From: Nannocystis sp. RBIL2
GTDB taxonomy: Bacteria; Myxococcota_A; Polyangia; Nannocystales; Nannocystaceae
Direction: 5' to 3'
DNA length: 64,000 nt
Assembly (NCBI RefSeq): GCF_026626745.1
Contig: NZ_JAPNJW010000001.1
Location: 1,828,001 to 1,892,000 of the forward strand
Shown here in pieces: positions 17,350-27,088 of this stretch (its first letter is position 1; each line of letters begins with the position of its first letter). The notes below the pieces were generated by a model. It saw only the letters and a list, made by a program, of their open reading frames with translations. It did not search any database and had not been told where the DNA came from. The position numbers and the translations under genes were made by a program.

Positions 17350-17613
17350 ATGAAGCTCTACCTGCTCTCGCTCGGCGTCGGCGTCCTGGTCGGCGTCCTC
17401 TACAGCGTGCTGAACGTGCGCTCACCGGCGCCGCCGATCGTGGCGCTGATCGGGCTGTTCGGCATGCTCCTCGGCGAGCAGGTCGGGCCGATCGCGCGGC
17501 GGCTCCTCGCCGGGGAGCCGCTGAGTGCGGCATGGTTCTCCCGCGAGTGCGCGCCCAAGATCACCGGCGTGCCCGCGCCCGAGCCCGACCATGGCGACCA
17601 CGCCCCCCGCTGA
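17350..17613 (+). CDS. XapX-domain membrane protein
   Basis: An 87-aa inner-membrane protein. Two hydrophobic segments (LYLLSLGVGVLVGVLYSVLN and PIVALIGLFGMLLGEQVG) with the linking VRSPAPP match the short XapX/DUF1427 family, whose function is unknown. The family is often found beside isochorismatase-like hydrolases, as here (6 bp downstream of one). Its 3' end overlaps the MFS start by 23 bp, indicating translational coupling. Confidence 0.88.
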   Translation: MKLYLLSLGVGVLVGVLYSVLNVRSPAPPIVALIGLFGMLLGEQVGPIARRLLAGEPLSAAWFSRECAPKITGVPAPEPDHGDHAPR

Positions 17614-18973
17614 TCCTCCCGCTTCGTCCGCCGCTCCTGCCTCCGCCTGGGCGCCGCTGCGTCACCGCGTGTTCCGCTCGCTGTGGCTCGGCGCGCTCGG
17701 GTCGAACATCGCCCTGTGGGTGCAGAACGCCGTCGGCAGCTGGGACATGACCTCCCTCGCCAGCGCGCCGATCTACGTCGCCCTGCTGCAGACCATGTCC
17801 GGCGCGCCGGTGCTGCTCGTCGGCCTGCCAGCGGCCGCCTTCGCCGATCTGTTCGATCGCCGGCGGCTGCTCGTCGGCTTCGCCGCGTGGATGGCCGCGG
17901 TCTCGCTCGCGCTCGCGGTCCTCTCGATCACCGGCGCGCTCGGGCCTACGGCCCTGCTCGCCCTCACCTTCGCCCTCGGCCTCGGCGCCGCGCTGTCGGC
18001 CCCGCTGTGGCAGTCGGTGCTGCCGTCGCAGGTCGCGGCCGGCGAGCTCGCCTCCGCCGTCACTCTCGGGGGCGTCGCAGTCAACATCGCCCGCGCCGTC
18101 GGCCCCGCGATCGGCGGCGTCGGCGTCGCCCTCGCCGGCAGCGGCGCGGTCTATGCGTTCAACGCCTGCGTCTTCTCGCTCGTCGTCGTCCAGGTGGTGC
18201 GCTGGCGACCGATCCGAAAGCCCCCGCCGCAGACCCCCGAGCGGGTCGTCGGGGCCATCGTCGCCGGCATGCGCTTCGCCGTCCACGCCCCGGTGCTGCG
18301 GGCCGTGATCGCCCGCGCCGCCGCGTTCATCGTCTGCGGCAGCGCCCTGTGGGCCCTCTTGCCGGTGATCGCCCGCCGCGAGCTGCACATGAGCCCCTTG
18401 CGCTTCGGCGCCCTGCTCGGCTGCGTCGGCGCCGGCGCCCTGTTCGGCGCCGCAGTGATGCCCAAGCTGCGCGCGCGCTGGGGCCCCGATCGCATGACCG
18501 CCGCCGCCAGCCTTCTCTACGCCGCCACCATGCTGGTGCTCGGCCACGTGCGCAGCGAGCCCTTGCTGTACCTCGCCATGCTCGCCACCGGCGTCGCCTG
18601 GATCAGCATCATGTCGAGCCTCAACGTCGCCGCCGCCTCGGCCGCGCCCGGGTGGGTCCACGCGCGCGCGCTCGGCTTCTACCTGCTGGTCTTCCAGGGC
18701 GGCCTCGCGCTCGGCAGCCTCGCCTGGGGCAGCCTCGCCGGCCAGCTCGGCTCGCCCGCCACCCTGACGATCGCGGCCGCCGGCGTCGCTCTCGGCGCGC
18801 TCGGGGCCGTGCGCTGGCGCCTCGGCGACGCCCGCCGCGAGGCCGTCGCGTCGTGGGCTGCCTGGCCCGAACCAGTGGTCCTCGGCACCGACCTCGACCA
18901 CCACGCCGGCCCGGTCCTGATCGTCCGCGCCACCGCGTCGCCGCGGCCCACCGCGCCGAGTTCCTGGCGCTGA
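17591..18973 (+). CDS. MFS transporter (MFS_3/EntS-like), reading frame interrupted near its end
   Basis: 460 codons to the stop. The protein has 10-12 transmembrane segments from about residue 20 to 415, with the loop motif FADLFDRRRLLVGFAAW between helices 2 and 3 and GPAIGGVGVALAG in helix 5. This is the MFS_3 (DUF894) subfamily, whose members normally continue into a C-terminal ferredoxin-like domain. Here that domain is present downstream in another frame (18931-19257), so a 1-nt loss or 2-nt gain around 18926-18931 truncates the product by about 105 residues. The transport part is complete, so activity is possible. A drug, siderophore or metabolite efflux role is inferred from family. 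Start ATG 17591 overlaps the XapX gene. Confidence 0.88.
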   Translation: MATTPPADPPASSAAPASAWAPLRHRVFRSLWLGALGSNIALWVQNAVGSWDMTSLASAPIYVALLQTMSGAPVLLVGLPAAAFADLFDRRRLLVGFAAWMAAVSLALAVLSITGALGPTALLALTFALGLGAALSAPLWQSVLPSQVAAGELASAVTLGGVAVNIARAVGPAIGGVGVALAGSGAVYAFNACVFSLVVVQVVRWRPIRKPPPQTPERVVGAIVAGMRFAVHAPVLRAVIARAAAFIVCGSALWALLPVIARRELHMSPLRFGALLGCVGAGALFGAAVMPKLRARWGPDRMTAAASLLYAATMLVLGHVRSEPLLYLAMLATGVAWISIMSSLNVAAASAAPGWVHARALGFYLLVFQGGLALGSLAWGSLAGQLGSPATLTIAAAGVALGALGAVRWRLGDARREAVASWAAWPEPVVLGTDLDHHAGPVLIVRATASPRPTAPSSWR

Positions 18974-19257
18974 GCCGCGAGCTCGAGAACCTGCGCCGCC
19001 GCGACGGCGCCAGCGACTGGTCGATCTACGAGGACCTCGGCGCCCCGGACCTCTTCGTGGAGACGTTCGCGCTCGGCTCGTGGTCCGAGCACGTGCGCCA
19101 GCACGGCCGCGCAGTGGTCGCCGACCAGGCCCTGCTGACGAAGCTCGCCGCCCTCAGCGAAGACGCCGGCGTCGTCCACCTCGTCGACGCCCGCGCCCTC
19201 GCGGCCGCTCGAGCCCGCGGCGCTCACATCGAGCCGCCGCACCCCGAACATCCATGA
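18931..19257 (+). pseudogene. frameshifted C-terminal domain of the MFS transporter
   Basis: This stretch has no start codon of its own but encodes, from HRVAAAHRAEFLALSREL through SIYEDLGAPDLFVETFALGS and SWSEHVRQHGRAVVADQALL, the antibiotic-biosynthesis-monooxygenase-like tail that closes MFS_3 proteins. It is in the minus-one frame relative to the transporter and follows it directly. Either an assembly/sequencing error or a real recent mutation could explain it. Confidence 0.8.
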
Positions 19258-19383
19258 CGTCCTCACATTCGCGAGAGGCCGACGAGCGTCTCTCTCGCCG
19301 CAGCGCCCGCATTCCATTCATCGTACTCCCGTGACCGACGATTCACTCGTCCTCGCGTCGCCCCCGCCCCCATCGGAGCATCC

Positions 19384-19833
19384 GTGACTCCCGACGAATC
19401 TGCCGCCCCGCTCGCAGCTCGCGCCCGCGACCTCGGCCTCCTGTCGCTCCGCCTCGGCGCCGCCGCCCTGATCTGGACCTTTCACATGCGGCCCAAGCTG
19501 CTGCACTTCGACGCCGAGCTGCGCGAGTTCCCTGATCCGCTCGGCATCGGCTCCGCGCCCAGCTTCGTCCTCGCGCTCGCGGCCGAGGGCGTGTGCAGCT
19601 TGCTCGTCGCCCTCGGCCTGCTCACCCGCCTCGCCGCCGTGCCGATCGTCTTCACCATGCTCATGGTCGTGACGATGGCCGCCCGCGGCTTCGCCGGCGC
19701 CGACGTCCAGTCGGCGCTGCTCTACGCATTGCCGTACACCGCGCTCGCCCTCACCGGCGCGGGCCGCTATTCGCTCGACCACCGGCTGCGCGCCCCTTAC
19801 CGGCGCTTCCTCGCCCGCCTCGTCACGCCCTGA
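19384..19833 (+). CDS. DoxX-family membrane protein
   Basis: A 149-aa inner-membrane protein with four hydrophobic helices. The first helix LGLLSLRLGAAALIWTFHMRPKLLHF carries the DoxX pattern (R near the middle, a charged K at the end), followed by LGIGSAPSFVLALAAEGVCSLLVALGLLTRLAAVPI, the conserved E-helix and L-G-L-x-T-R. DoxX proteins are linked to redox or detoxification systems but have no assigned single reaction. Start is GTG 19384. It is the last gene on the same strand after the MFS transporter, probably the end of the operon that begins at 13032. Confidence 0.87.
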   Translation: MTPDESAAPLAARARDLGLLSLRLGAAALIWTFHMRPKLLHFDAELREFPDPLGIGSAPSFVLALAAEGVCSLLVALGLLTRLAAVPIVFTMLMVVTMAARGFAGADVQSALLYALPYTALALTGAGRYSLDHRLRAPYRRFLARLVTP

Positions 19834-20400
19834 CGCGCGCTCGCGTTCGCGCGTCGACGTCACCGGTCCCGTCACGAAGGCGGACCTTCGGAGGCCAGGA
19901 CCCCGCGCGTTTCGCCCCTGCGATACGGCGCTCCTTGCGCGGCTCTTCGGCGCAGCCTCCGCCAGCCCCACCTTCGCCATCGCGCGATTTGCGCCGAGGC
20001 GGAACAGAGTCCTCGGCGCGCGAGGGTTCCCCCTCCCGGCTTGCGCCCGATCGCCGAGGTGCCGCGCCTGCCGCTGCGAATCCGAGGGATGCCTCCTGCC
20101 TGGCGTTCGCGTGCGCCGCCGACTGCGCTCGGATTCATGAACCCGAGTGCGACAATTGGAGCTACGAGCACGACCGCCGCGGCCCGCCCTGGAATGAGAA
20201 CAGCGCGGGGGCGAATGCGTGCACGGCGCGGAGCAGTCGCGCCGATCGACATTCACGGCGTCACCCGCGGCGGCTCGCTGACGACCCCGCCGTGCAGCGA
20301 GGTTTTGCGGGGGATTGCCGGCCGTCGGGCGCGCCCGTGGGCCTACTATTAATACATGTCGCCGGGGACAGCCCGCTGCGGCGGCCCTCGCCGGTACGGC
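19834..20400. other. region between convergent genes
   Basis: About 570 bp between DoxX (+) and the DUF1328 gene (-). Apart from the palindrome pair at 20354-20373 nothing supports a gene. Confidence 0.5.
20354..20373. repeat. palindrome pair after the DUF1328 gene
   Basis: An ACATGTC unit and a GGGACAG unit with centres at 20356.5 and 20370.5 (14 bp) can form a hairpin with the loop CCGG. It lies about 30 bp beyond the 3' end of the minus-strand DUF1328 gene. Confidence 0.6.
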
Positions 20401-20562
20401 TCAGCCCGCCAGCAGTTCGGCCACCAGCATCACCGCGAAGCCGCCCAGGAAGATGTAGAACAGCACCTGCGCCAGCTGGACCGCGACCACCGTGATGCCG
20501 CTGAAGCCGATCAGCGCGGCCACCAGCGAGATGAACAGGAAGATGAGCGCCCAGCGAAGCAT
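20401..20562 (-). CDS. DUF1328-family small membrane protein
   Basis: A 53-aa protein (MLRWALIFLFISLVAALIGF at its start) made of two hydrophobic helices separated by a short polar turn. The start motif MLRWALIFL, the GF-SGI turn and the length of 50-60 residues match the DUF1328/YtjA family of inner-membrane proteins of unknown function, often stress-induced. An ACGAGGA ribosome binding site lies 6-8 bp upstream of ATG 20562. Confidence 0.88.
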   Translation of the reverse strand: MLRWALIFLFISLVAALIGFSGITVVAVQLAQVLFYIFLGGFAVMLVAELLAG

Positions 20563-21073
20563 GTCCGAATCCTCGTGAGCCTCTTATTTTCGGAACGCGG
20601 GCCCGCGCAACCGCGCGCCCGGGGGCTCCGGCGGACACCCGTCCTTCGGCCTCCAGGGTGCCTCCCAGGGCCCCTGCAGGCCTTTTCCGCCGAGCGGTGC
20701 GCCAATACCCGCGCACGAAGCGCGACGCCCTTCTACCATTGCGAGGGCGACAGCCCGGCCCGCGCGGGCCTGGCCGACCAGGGGCCTGCGATCGCCGTAG
20801 AAGGAGTGTCCAGGGTCCGTTCGACCTGACGCCGCGCTGCGCCTCGCTGGGCGCTTCGGACCCCAAAAAACGTCGCGAAAAAAGTTGCGCCGGCCGGCAT
20901 TGACATCCGTCCGGGCCCCGATCACGTCTCCCACAAGACGACCGAGTGCCCGGGAAACAAGGTTCTCCCCGGGGCGAGGGCAAGATCCGCGGCACGGCCT
21001 CGATGCGCCGGCGAGCCGCTCGGACCACGCGTACGGCGGCGAATGGCCGCCCGGATATGGAAGGACTGACACC
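20563..21073. other. shared upstream region of DUF1328 and sigma-factor genes
   Basis: About 510 bp between divergent genes, with no convincing gene inside. It contains an A-rich patch near 20865-20883 and presumably both promoters. An AAGGA element lies at 21061-21065, just before the sigma-factor start. Confidence 0.5.
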
Positions 21074-22315
21074 ATGCTGCGAGAAATCGATACCCGTGAC
21101 TCGAACGGCGCTCTGGTGAATGATTCGTCGCACCGGCCACTCACCACTTACTTCCGCGACCTCGCCGACGCCGAGGTGATGACGCGCGAAGAGGAGACCG
21201 CCTCCGCGATCAAGCTGGTGCACCTGCGCCGCGGCATGTGGACGGCGCTCCTCGACTATCCGCCCTACGCCGAGCCGATCTGCGCCTTCGTGCGCGAGCG
21301 GCTGGCCGACGAGGTCTGCTCGCACGCCGCCCTGGCCGCCTATGAGAAGGCCGCGCGGACCCTCCGCGACCGCGACCTGCGCAAGCACCACGACGCCTTC
21401 CACGCCGCCCGCGACCGCGTCGCCGGCATCCTGCTCGAGGCCGACGTCGACACCGAGCTCGCCGACCTCCTCGTCGCCGACCTCGGCACCCTCGAGGGCA
21501 ACCGCGGCGCCCCGACCTGCCTCGCAGTCCATCCCCCGCGCCGCGGCAGCGTCCCGTTCGCCCGCTACGTCGCCGCCGTGCGCAGCAAGCAGATCGCCTT
21601 CGTCGCCGCCCGCAACGCCTTCGTGCGCGCCAACCTGCGCCTCGTCGTCGCCCTCGCGCGCCGATTCTACCGCGGCAGCGTGCCCCTGCCCGACCTGATC
21701 CAGGAGGGCAACCTCGGCCTGCTCAAGGCCGTGGCCCGCTTCGACCCCGCCCGTGGCTGCCGCTTCTCGACCTACGCGGCCTGGTGGATCCGCCACGCCA
21801 TCACCCGCTCGATCGCCGACAAGTCGCGCTGCGTCCGCCTGCCCGTCCACATGATCGAGGCCTGCCAGAAGGTCGCCCGCGCCCGCCGCGACTTCGAGCT
21901 CGCCGAGGGCCGCGAGCCCACCGACGAGGAGCTGGCCTCCGTCAGCGGCGTCAGCCGCGAGCGGATCTCCCGCATGGGCTGGTCGCTGATGGAGACCCCG
22001 CTGAGCCTCGCCTCGCCGGCCTCGCGCGACAGCGAGGGCACCCTCGCCGACGCCGTCGCCGACCCCGACTATGTCCCCCCGTCCGACCTCATCGACCGCG
22101 ACCTGCTGCAGTCGCAGCTCGCCGAAGTGTTCGCTCAGCTCACCCCGCTCGAGGCCGACATCCTGCGCAAGCGCGTCGGCCTCGACGGCGAGACCGAGAT
22201 GACCCTCAAGGACATCGGCGCCGGCTACTCGCTGTCGCGCGAGCGGATCCGTCAGCTCCAGGAGGGCGCGCTCGCCAAGCTGCGCGCCGAGTTCTCGCGT
22301 CGCAAGCTCATGTGA
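21074..22315 (+). CDS. sigma-70 family RNA polymerase sigma factor
   Basis: A 413-aa sigma factor of the group 2/3 type. Region 1.2 is PLTTYFRDLADAEVMTREEE (about residues 22-41). Region 2 is NLRLVVALARRFYRGSVPLPDLIQEGNLGLLKAVARFDPARGCRFSTYAAWWIRHAI (about 190-246), containing the core-binding and -10 recognition helices. Region 3 (PTDEELASVSGVSRERI) and region 4 (LTPLEADILRKRVGL ... SLSRERIRQLQEGALAKLR) end the protein. A roughly 100-residue insert between regions 1.2 and 2 has no non-essential-region resemblance I recognise. It would direct RNA polymerase to alternative promoters, possibly in stress or development as for other myxobacterial paralogues. The ATG at 21074 follows an AAGGA site. 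Confidence 0.92.
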   Translation: MLREIDTRDSNGALVNDSSHRPLTTYFRDLADAEVMTREEETASAIKLVHLRRGMWTALLDYPPYAEPICAFVRERLADEVCSHAALAAYEKAARTLRDRDLRKHHDAFHAARDRVAGILLEADVDTELADLLVADLGTLEGNRGAPTCLAVHPPRRGSVPFARYVAAVRSKQIAFVAARNAFVRANLRLVVALARRFYRGSVPLPDLIQEGNLGLLKAVARFDPARGCRFSTYAAWWIRHAITRSIADKSRCVRLPVHMIEACQKVARARRDFELAEGREPTDEELASVSGVSRERISRMGWSLMETPLSLASPASRDSEGTLADAVADPDYVPPSDLIDRDLLQSQLAEVFAQLTPLEADILRKRVGLDGETEMTLKDIGAGYSLSRERIRQLQEGALAKLRAEFSRRKLM

Positions 22316-24585
<2,270 letters not shown>

Positions 24586-24663
24586 CCGCCGGCTCCGCAG
24601 CCGCGGCCCAGATAGAAAGCCACGATTGCGCGCGACGCCGCGCGAACTCCGGTCGCCGTGATT

Positions 24664-24687
24664 CGATATATCGTTGACCGATATATC
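24664..24687. promoter_or_regulatory. probable PadR operator
   Basis: Two copies of CGATATATC, the first a perfect 10-bp palindrome (CGATATATCG), have centres 15 bp apart and end about 24 bp before the PadR start codon. In this GC-rich context the AT-rich repeat stands out and probably binds the regulator, giving autoregulation. Confidence 0.6.
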
Positions 24688-24710
24688 TCGCGGTGATACA
24701 TCGAGAGCCG

Positions 24711-25016
24711 ATGCAGGACCCCACGTTCCTGATCCTCCTCGCGCTCTCCGATCGGCCGCGCCACGGCTACGGCATCCTCCTCGAGGCCAAGGAGTTGAGC
24801 GGCGGGACCATCCGGATCGGCCCCGGCACTCTGTACGGGGCGCTCGAGCGGCTGGAAGAAGCCGGTCACATCGAGCTCGACCGCGAGGAGATCGAGGACG
24901 GCCGGCCGCGACGGTATTACCGCCTCACGCGGCGCGGCCGCGGCGTCCTCGTCGAGGAGACCCAGCGGCGGGACGCCCTCGTGGGGCTCGCCAAGCAGAG
25001 GCTCGCGCACCGATGA
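24711..25016 (+). CDS. PadR-family transcriptional regulator
   Basis: A 101-aa winged-helix regulator: PTFLILLALSDRPRHGYGIL at the start, the recognition part IGPGTLYGALERLEEAGHIE and the wing DGRPRRYYRLTRRGRG. This is the short PadR subfamily with one dimerisation helix. ATG 24711 puts the helix-turn-helix at the usual place; a GTG 18 bp upstream is possible. The stop overlaps the next start (ATGA), so the downstream membrane protein is its likely target and partner, a common arrangement for PadR regulators of membrane or efflux proteins. Confidence 0.93.
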   Translation: MQDPTFLILLALSDRPRHGYGILLEAKELSGGTIRIGPGTLYGALERLEEAGHIELDREEIEDGRPRRYYRLTRRGRGVLVEETQRRDALVGLAKQRLAHR

Positions 25017-25936
25017 GCCCCCTCGAACGTCGTGTCCGCGCGCTCACGGCCCTCTTTCCTGCCTCGTTTCGCGCGCGGTGGGAGGAAGAGCTCGTCCTTA
25101 CCACGCTCGAGACTCGCACCGCCGGGCAGTCCTGGCCTCACCCGCGAGACGCCCTGGATCTCCTCGTGGCGGCGATTCGTGCCCACGCCAAGACGCCCGC
25201 GGACCAGCCCTTCCGCGTCGTGCTCGTCCAGGGCATCGCCCTGGGGGCCACCCTCCTCGCCAGCCTCCGCGTCGGCGTCCTCCTGCTTCGCCTCGGCTTG
25301 TTTTTGTATTGGCTCCCCACCAACAGCGCCGCCGGTGTGCCGTTCGCCGATCTCGCGCTCCCCGCCGCGCTGCTCGTGCTCGAGCTCGCGGCGTACGTGG
25401 GCCTCGCGGTCGCGCTGCTGCAGCGGCGGCGCGTGCTCGCGTGGGCGGGAGCCATCGCTCTCGGCGGCATCGGCCTCCTCGGCGCGCTGCGCTACGGTGG
25501 GCCCGTCGACCTCCGGTGGGCGCTCGGCATGGCGATCCCCGGCGCCGTCCCCTTCCTCGTCGCTGCGGCCATGATCCCCGCGAGGCAGACCGATCGCGCG
25601 CTCGCAGTCCAGCCGGCTCTCGTCGGGCTCGCGCTGGTCGCATTGGCCGCGGCGACGTGGCGCCTCGCCGCCCTGTTCGTGACGGCGACCTGGCACCTCT
25701 CACCCGGCACCGTCGACCGGATCTCGGCCGCAGGCGCGGCGCTCCTGCTCGTCGCCTGCATCGCCGCCGGGTTCGCCGATCCGCGCTGGCTCATCGCCCT
25801 GGGGTTCGCGGTGGTCAGCTGGAACGCACGCGAATTCATTCAGACCGGCGACCCGCTCGCGTTCATCGGGACCGCCGTCGTCGTGACCGTCGCGTGGGTG
25901 CAATGGCGGGTCCTTCGTCGCAGCCGAGCTTCCTGA
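25013..25936 (+). CDS. polytopic membrane protein, PadR-linked
   Basis: A 307-aa protein with a short cytosolic N-terminal helical part (MSPLERRVRALTALFPASFR, RWEEELVLTTLE), then about seven hydrophobic segments from residue 70 onward. The N-terminal FPASFRARWEEE motif is shared by membrane proteins that sit beside PadR regulators (ABC-permease-like or DUF1700-like groups), but no transporter motif is visible. It is coupled to padR by a 4-nt overlap. Function unknown; probably a regulated membrane stress or signalling protein. Confidence 0.8.
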   Translation: MSPLERRVRALTALFPASFRARWEEELVLTTLETRTAGQSWPHPRDALDLLVAAIRAHAKTPADQPFRVVLVQGIALGATLLASLRVGVLLLRLGLFLYWLPTNSAAGVPFADLALPAALLVLELAAYVGLAVALLQRRRVLAWAGAIALGGIGLLGALRYGGPVDLRWALGMAIPGAVPFLVAAAMIPARQTDRALAVQPALVGLALVALAAATWRLAALFVTATWHLSPGTVDRISAAGAALLLVACIAAGFADPRWLIALGFAVVSWNAREFIQTGDPLAFIGTAVVVTVAWVQWRVLRRSRAS

Positions 25937-25956
25937 GCTGGACAGGTCGACGTCGA

Positions 25957-26018
25957 GCATGTTCACGAGGACATGCTCGAAATGACATGTCCATTGAGAC
26001 ATTCCCTTCACGACATGT
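25957..26018. repeat. five-unit palindrome array with exact 14-bp period
   Basis: Cores GCATGT, ACATGC, ACATGT, ACATTC and ACATGT have centres at 25959.5, 25973.5, 25987.5, 26001.5 and 26015.5, each 14 bp from the next; a further unit (ACAGGT) lies 15 bp before the first. The array fills the gap between two convergent gene ends. Adjacent units can pair as hairpins with 4-nt loops. This is the longest regular array of the family in the window. Confidence 0.8.
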
Positions 26019-26068
26019 CCCGTGATCGTTCACTGCCGCAGCGGCATCCCGGCGAGATGCCCCGGAGC

Positions 26069-27088
26069 TCATCCCTTTTTTGACGAGGGACTCGGCGCCG
26101 CCCCGGGCTCGCGCAGCAGCGTCGGCAGCGTGATGTCGAGGCGGCTGTCGATCAGCCGCATGATGCTGTCGAGCTCCGCCGCGGGCACGTGGAGGCGTCT
26201 GCCCAGCGCGCGGCGGGTCTTCTCGAGCACCGCGCGACGGGCTCCCTCGACCCACCGGGCCGTCGTCGAGCGATGCACCTTATAAAAATCCGCCAGGCGG
26301 TCGATACTCAGCCCGTCGAGCGCGTGCTGCCGCAGCAGCACGCGCTCGCGGTCGGACAGCCCCGCCACCGCCTCGCGGAACGCCTCTTTAAATGCCTCGC
26401 GGTAGTGCTGCTTCAGGTGCTCGACCTCGGGGCCGGCGTCGGCGGGCATGAGCGCCGCCATCGCCTCCTCGTCGCCCGACACCTCGCGCTGCGGGCGGGC
26501 CAGCAGGCGCAGCGTCTCGCGCGTGGCGACCACGCGGATCCACGCGCGCAGGCTGCCCCGGCCGGAGTACTCGGCGAGCCGCGCGTGCGCCTCCTCGGGC
26601 GCCGACGGGCGCGGCATCAGCAGGCGCTCGCGCACGATCTGCTGCAGGTCGTTCTGCTGCGACGGCGTCGCTCCGCGGCGACTGGCCGCGCGCTCGACGA
26701 TCGGGACCAGCAGGCGGTCGAACTGCGCCAGCGCCCGCGGGTCACCGTCGACGCACGCGCACGCGAGGTACATGTCGCCCGTGCACAGCTCGGCCAGCGC
26801 GGCCTCCACGGGCCGGTCCGCGGCCAGCCGGGGCGCCAGCGCGGCCACGAAGCGCGCCGCCGTCAATGACACGCCCGGCCACGCGGCCGCGGCCGCGACC
26901 ACGACCGAGGCCAGCGCGCGACCGAGGCCCGGCGTGACCGCCAATTCGGGCCGCGCCGCGACGAACGCCGCCAGCGCGGCCTCCTCGCGCTCGCGCGCAT
27001 CGGTGTCCTCGCGCCCGGTGACCACCTCGCCGGTGATATCGTGCCCCGGTCGAGCGAGCAACGATGCCGTCGTCACCGCAGAGCGCAT
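26069..27088 (-). CDS. sigma-70 family (ECF-like) sigma factor
   Basis: About 339 aa. An N-terminal extension of some 95 residues precedes region 2 (CACVDGDPRALAQFDRLLVP ... LQQIVRERLL ... LAEYSGRGSLRAWIRVVATRETLRLL) and region 4 (GLSDRERVLLRQHALDGLSIDRLADFYKVHRSTTARWVEGARRAVL). This layout is common in myxobacterial ECF-like factors. It is divergent from a kinase with an anti-sigma-type zinc finger at its N-terminus, which suggests that the kinase protein holds and releases this sigma factor. The longest start (27088) overlaps the kinase start by 25 bp; GTG or TTG codons at 27076, 27061 and 27025 are alternatives. Confidence 0.85.
   Translation of the reverse strand: MRSAVTTASLLARPGHDITGEVVTGREDTDAREREEAALAAFVAARPELAVTPGLGRALASVVVAAAAAWPGVSLTAARFVAALAPRLAADRPVEAALAELCTGDMYLACACVDGDPRALAQFDRLLVPIVERAASRRGATPSQQNDLQQIVRERLLMPRPSAPEEAHARLAEYSGRGSLRAWIRVVATRETLRLLARPQREVSGDEEAMAALMPADAGPEVEHLKQHYREAFKEAFREAVAGLSDRERVLLRQHALDGLSIDRLADFYKVHRSTTARWVEGARRAVLEKTRRALGRRLHVPAAELDSIMRLIDSRLDITLPTLLREPGAAPSPSSKKG

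Noticed and set aside
19254..19334. 26-codon ORF overlapping the end of the MFS tail
   Set aside because: Too short and without motif or conserved features; the overlap with the stop codon may be chance.
20813..20864. GGGTCCG/CGGACCC inverted repeat next to an A-run, possible terminator
   Set aside because: The loop is 37 nt and the homopolymer is on the wrong side for a terminator in either direction.
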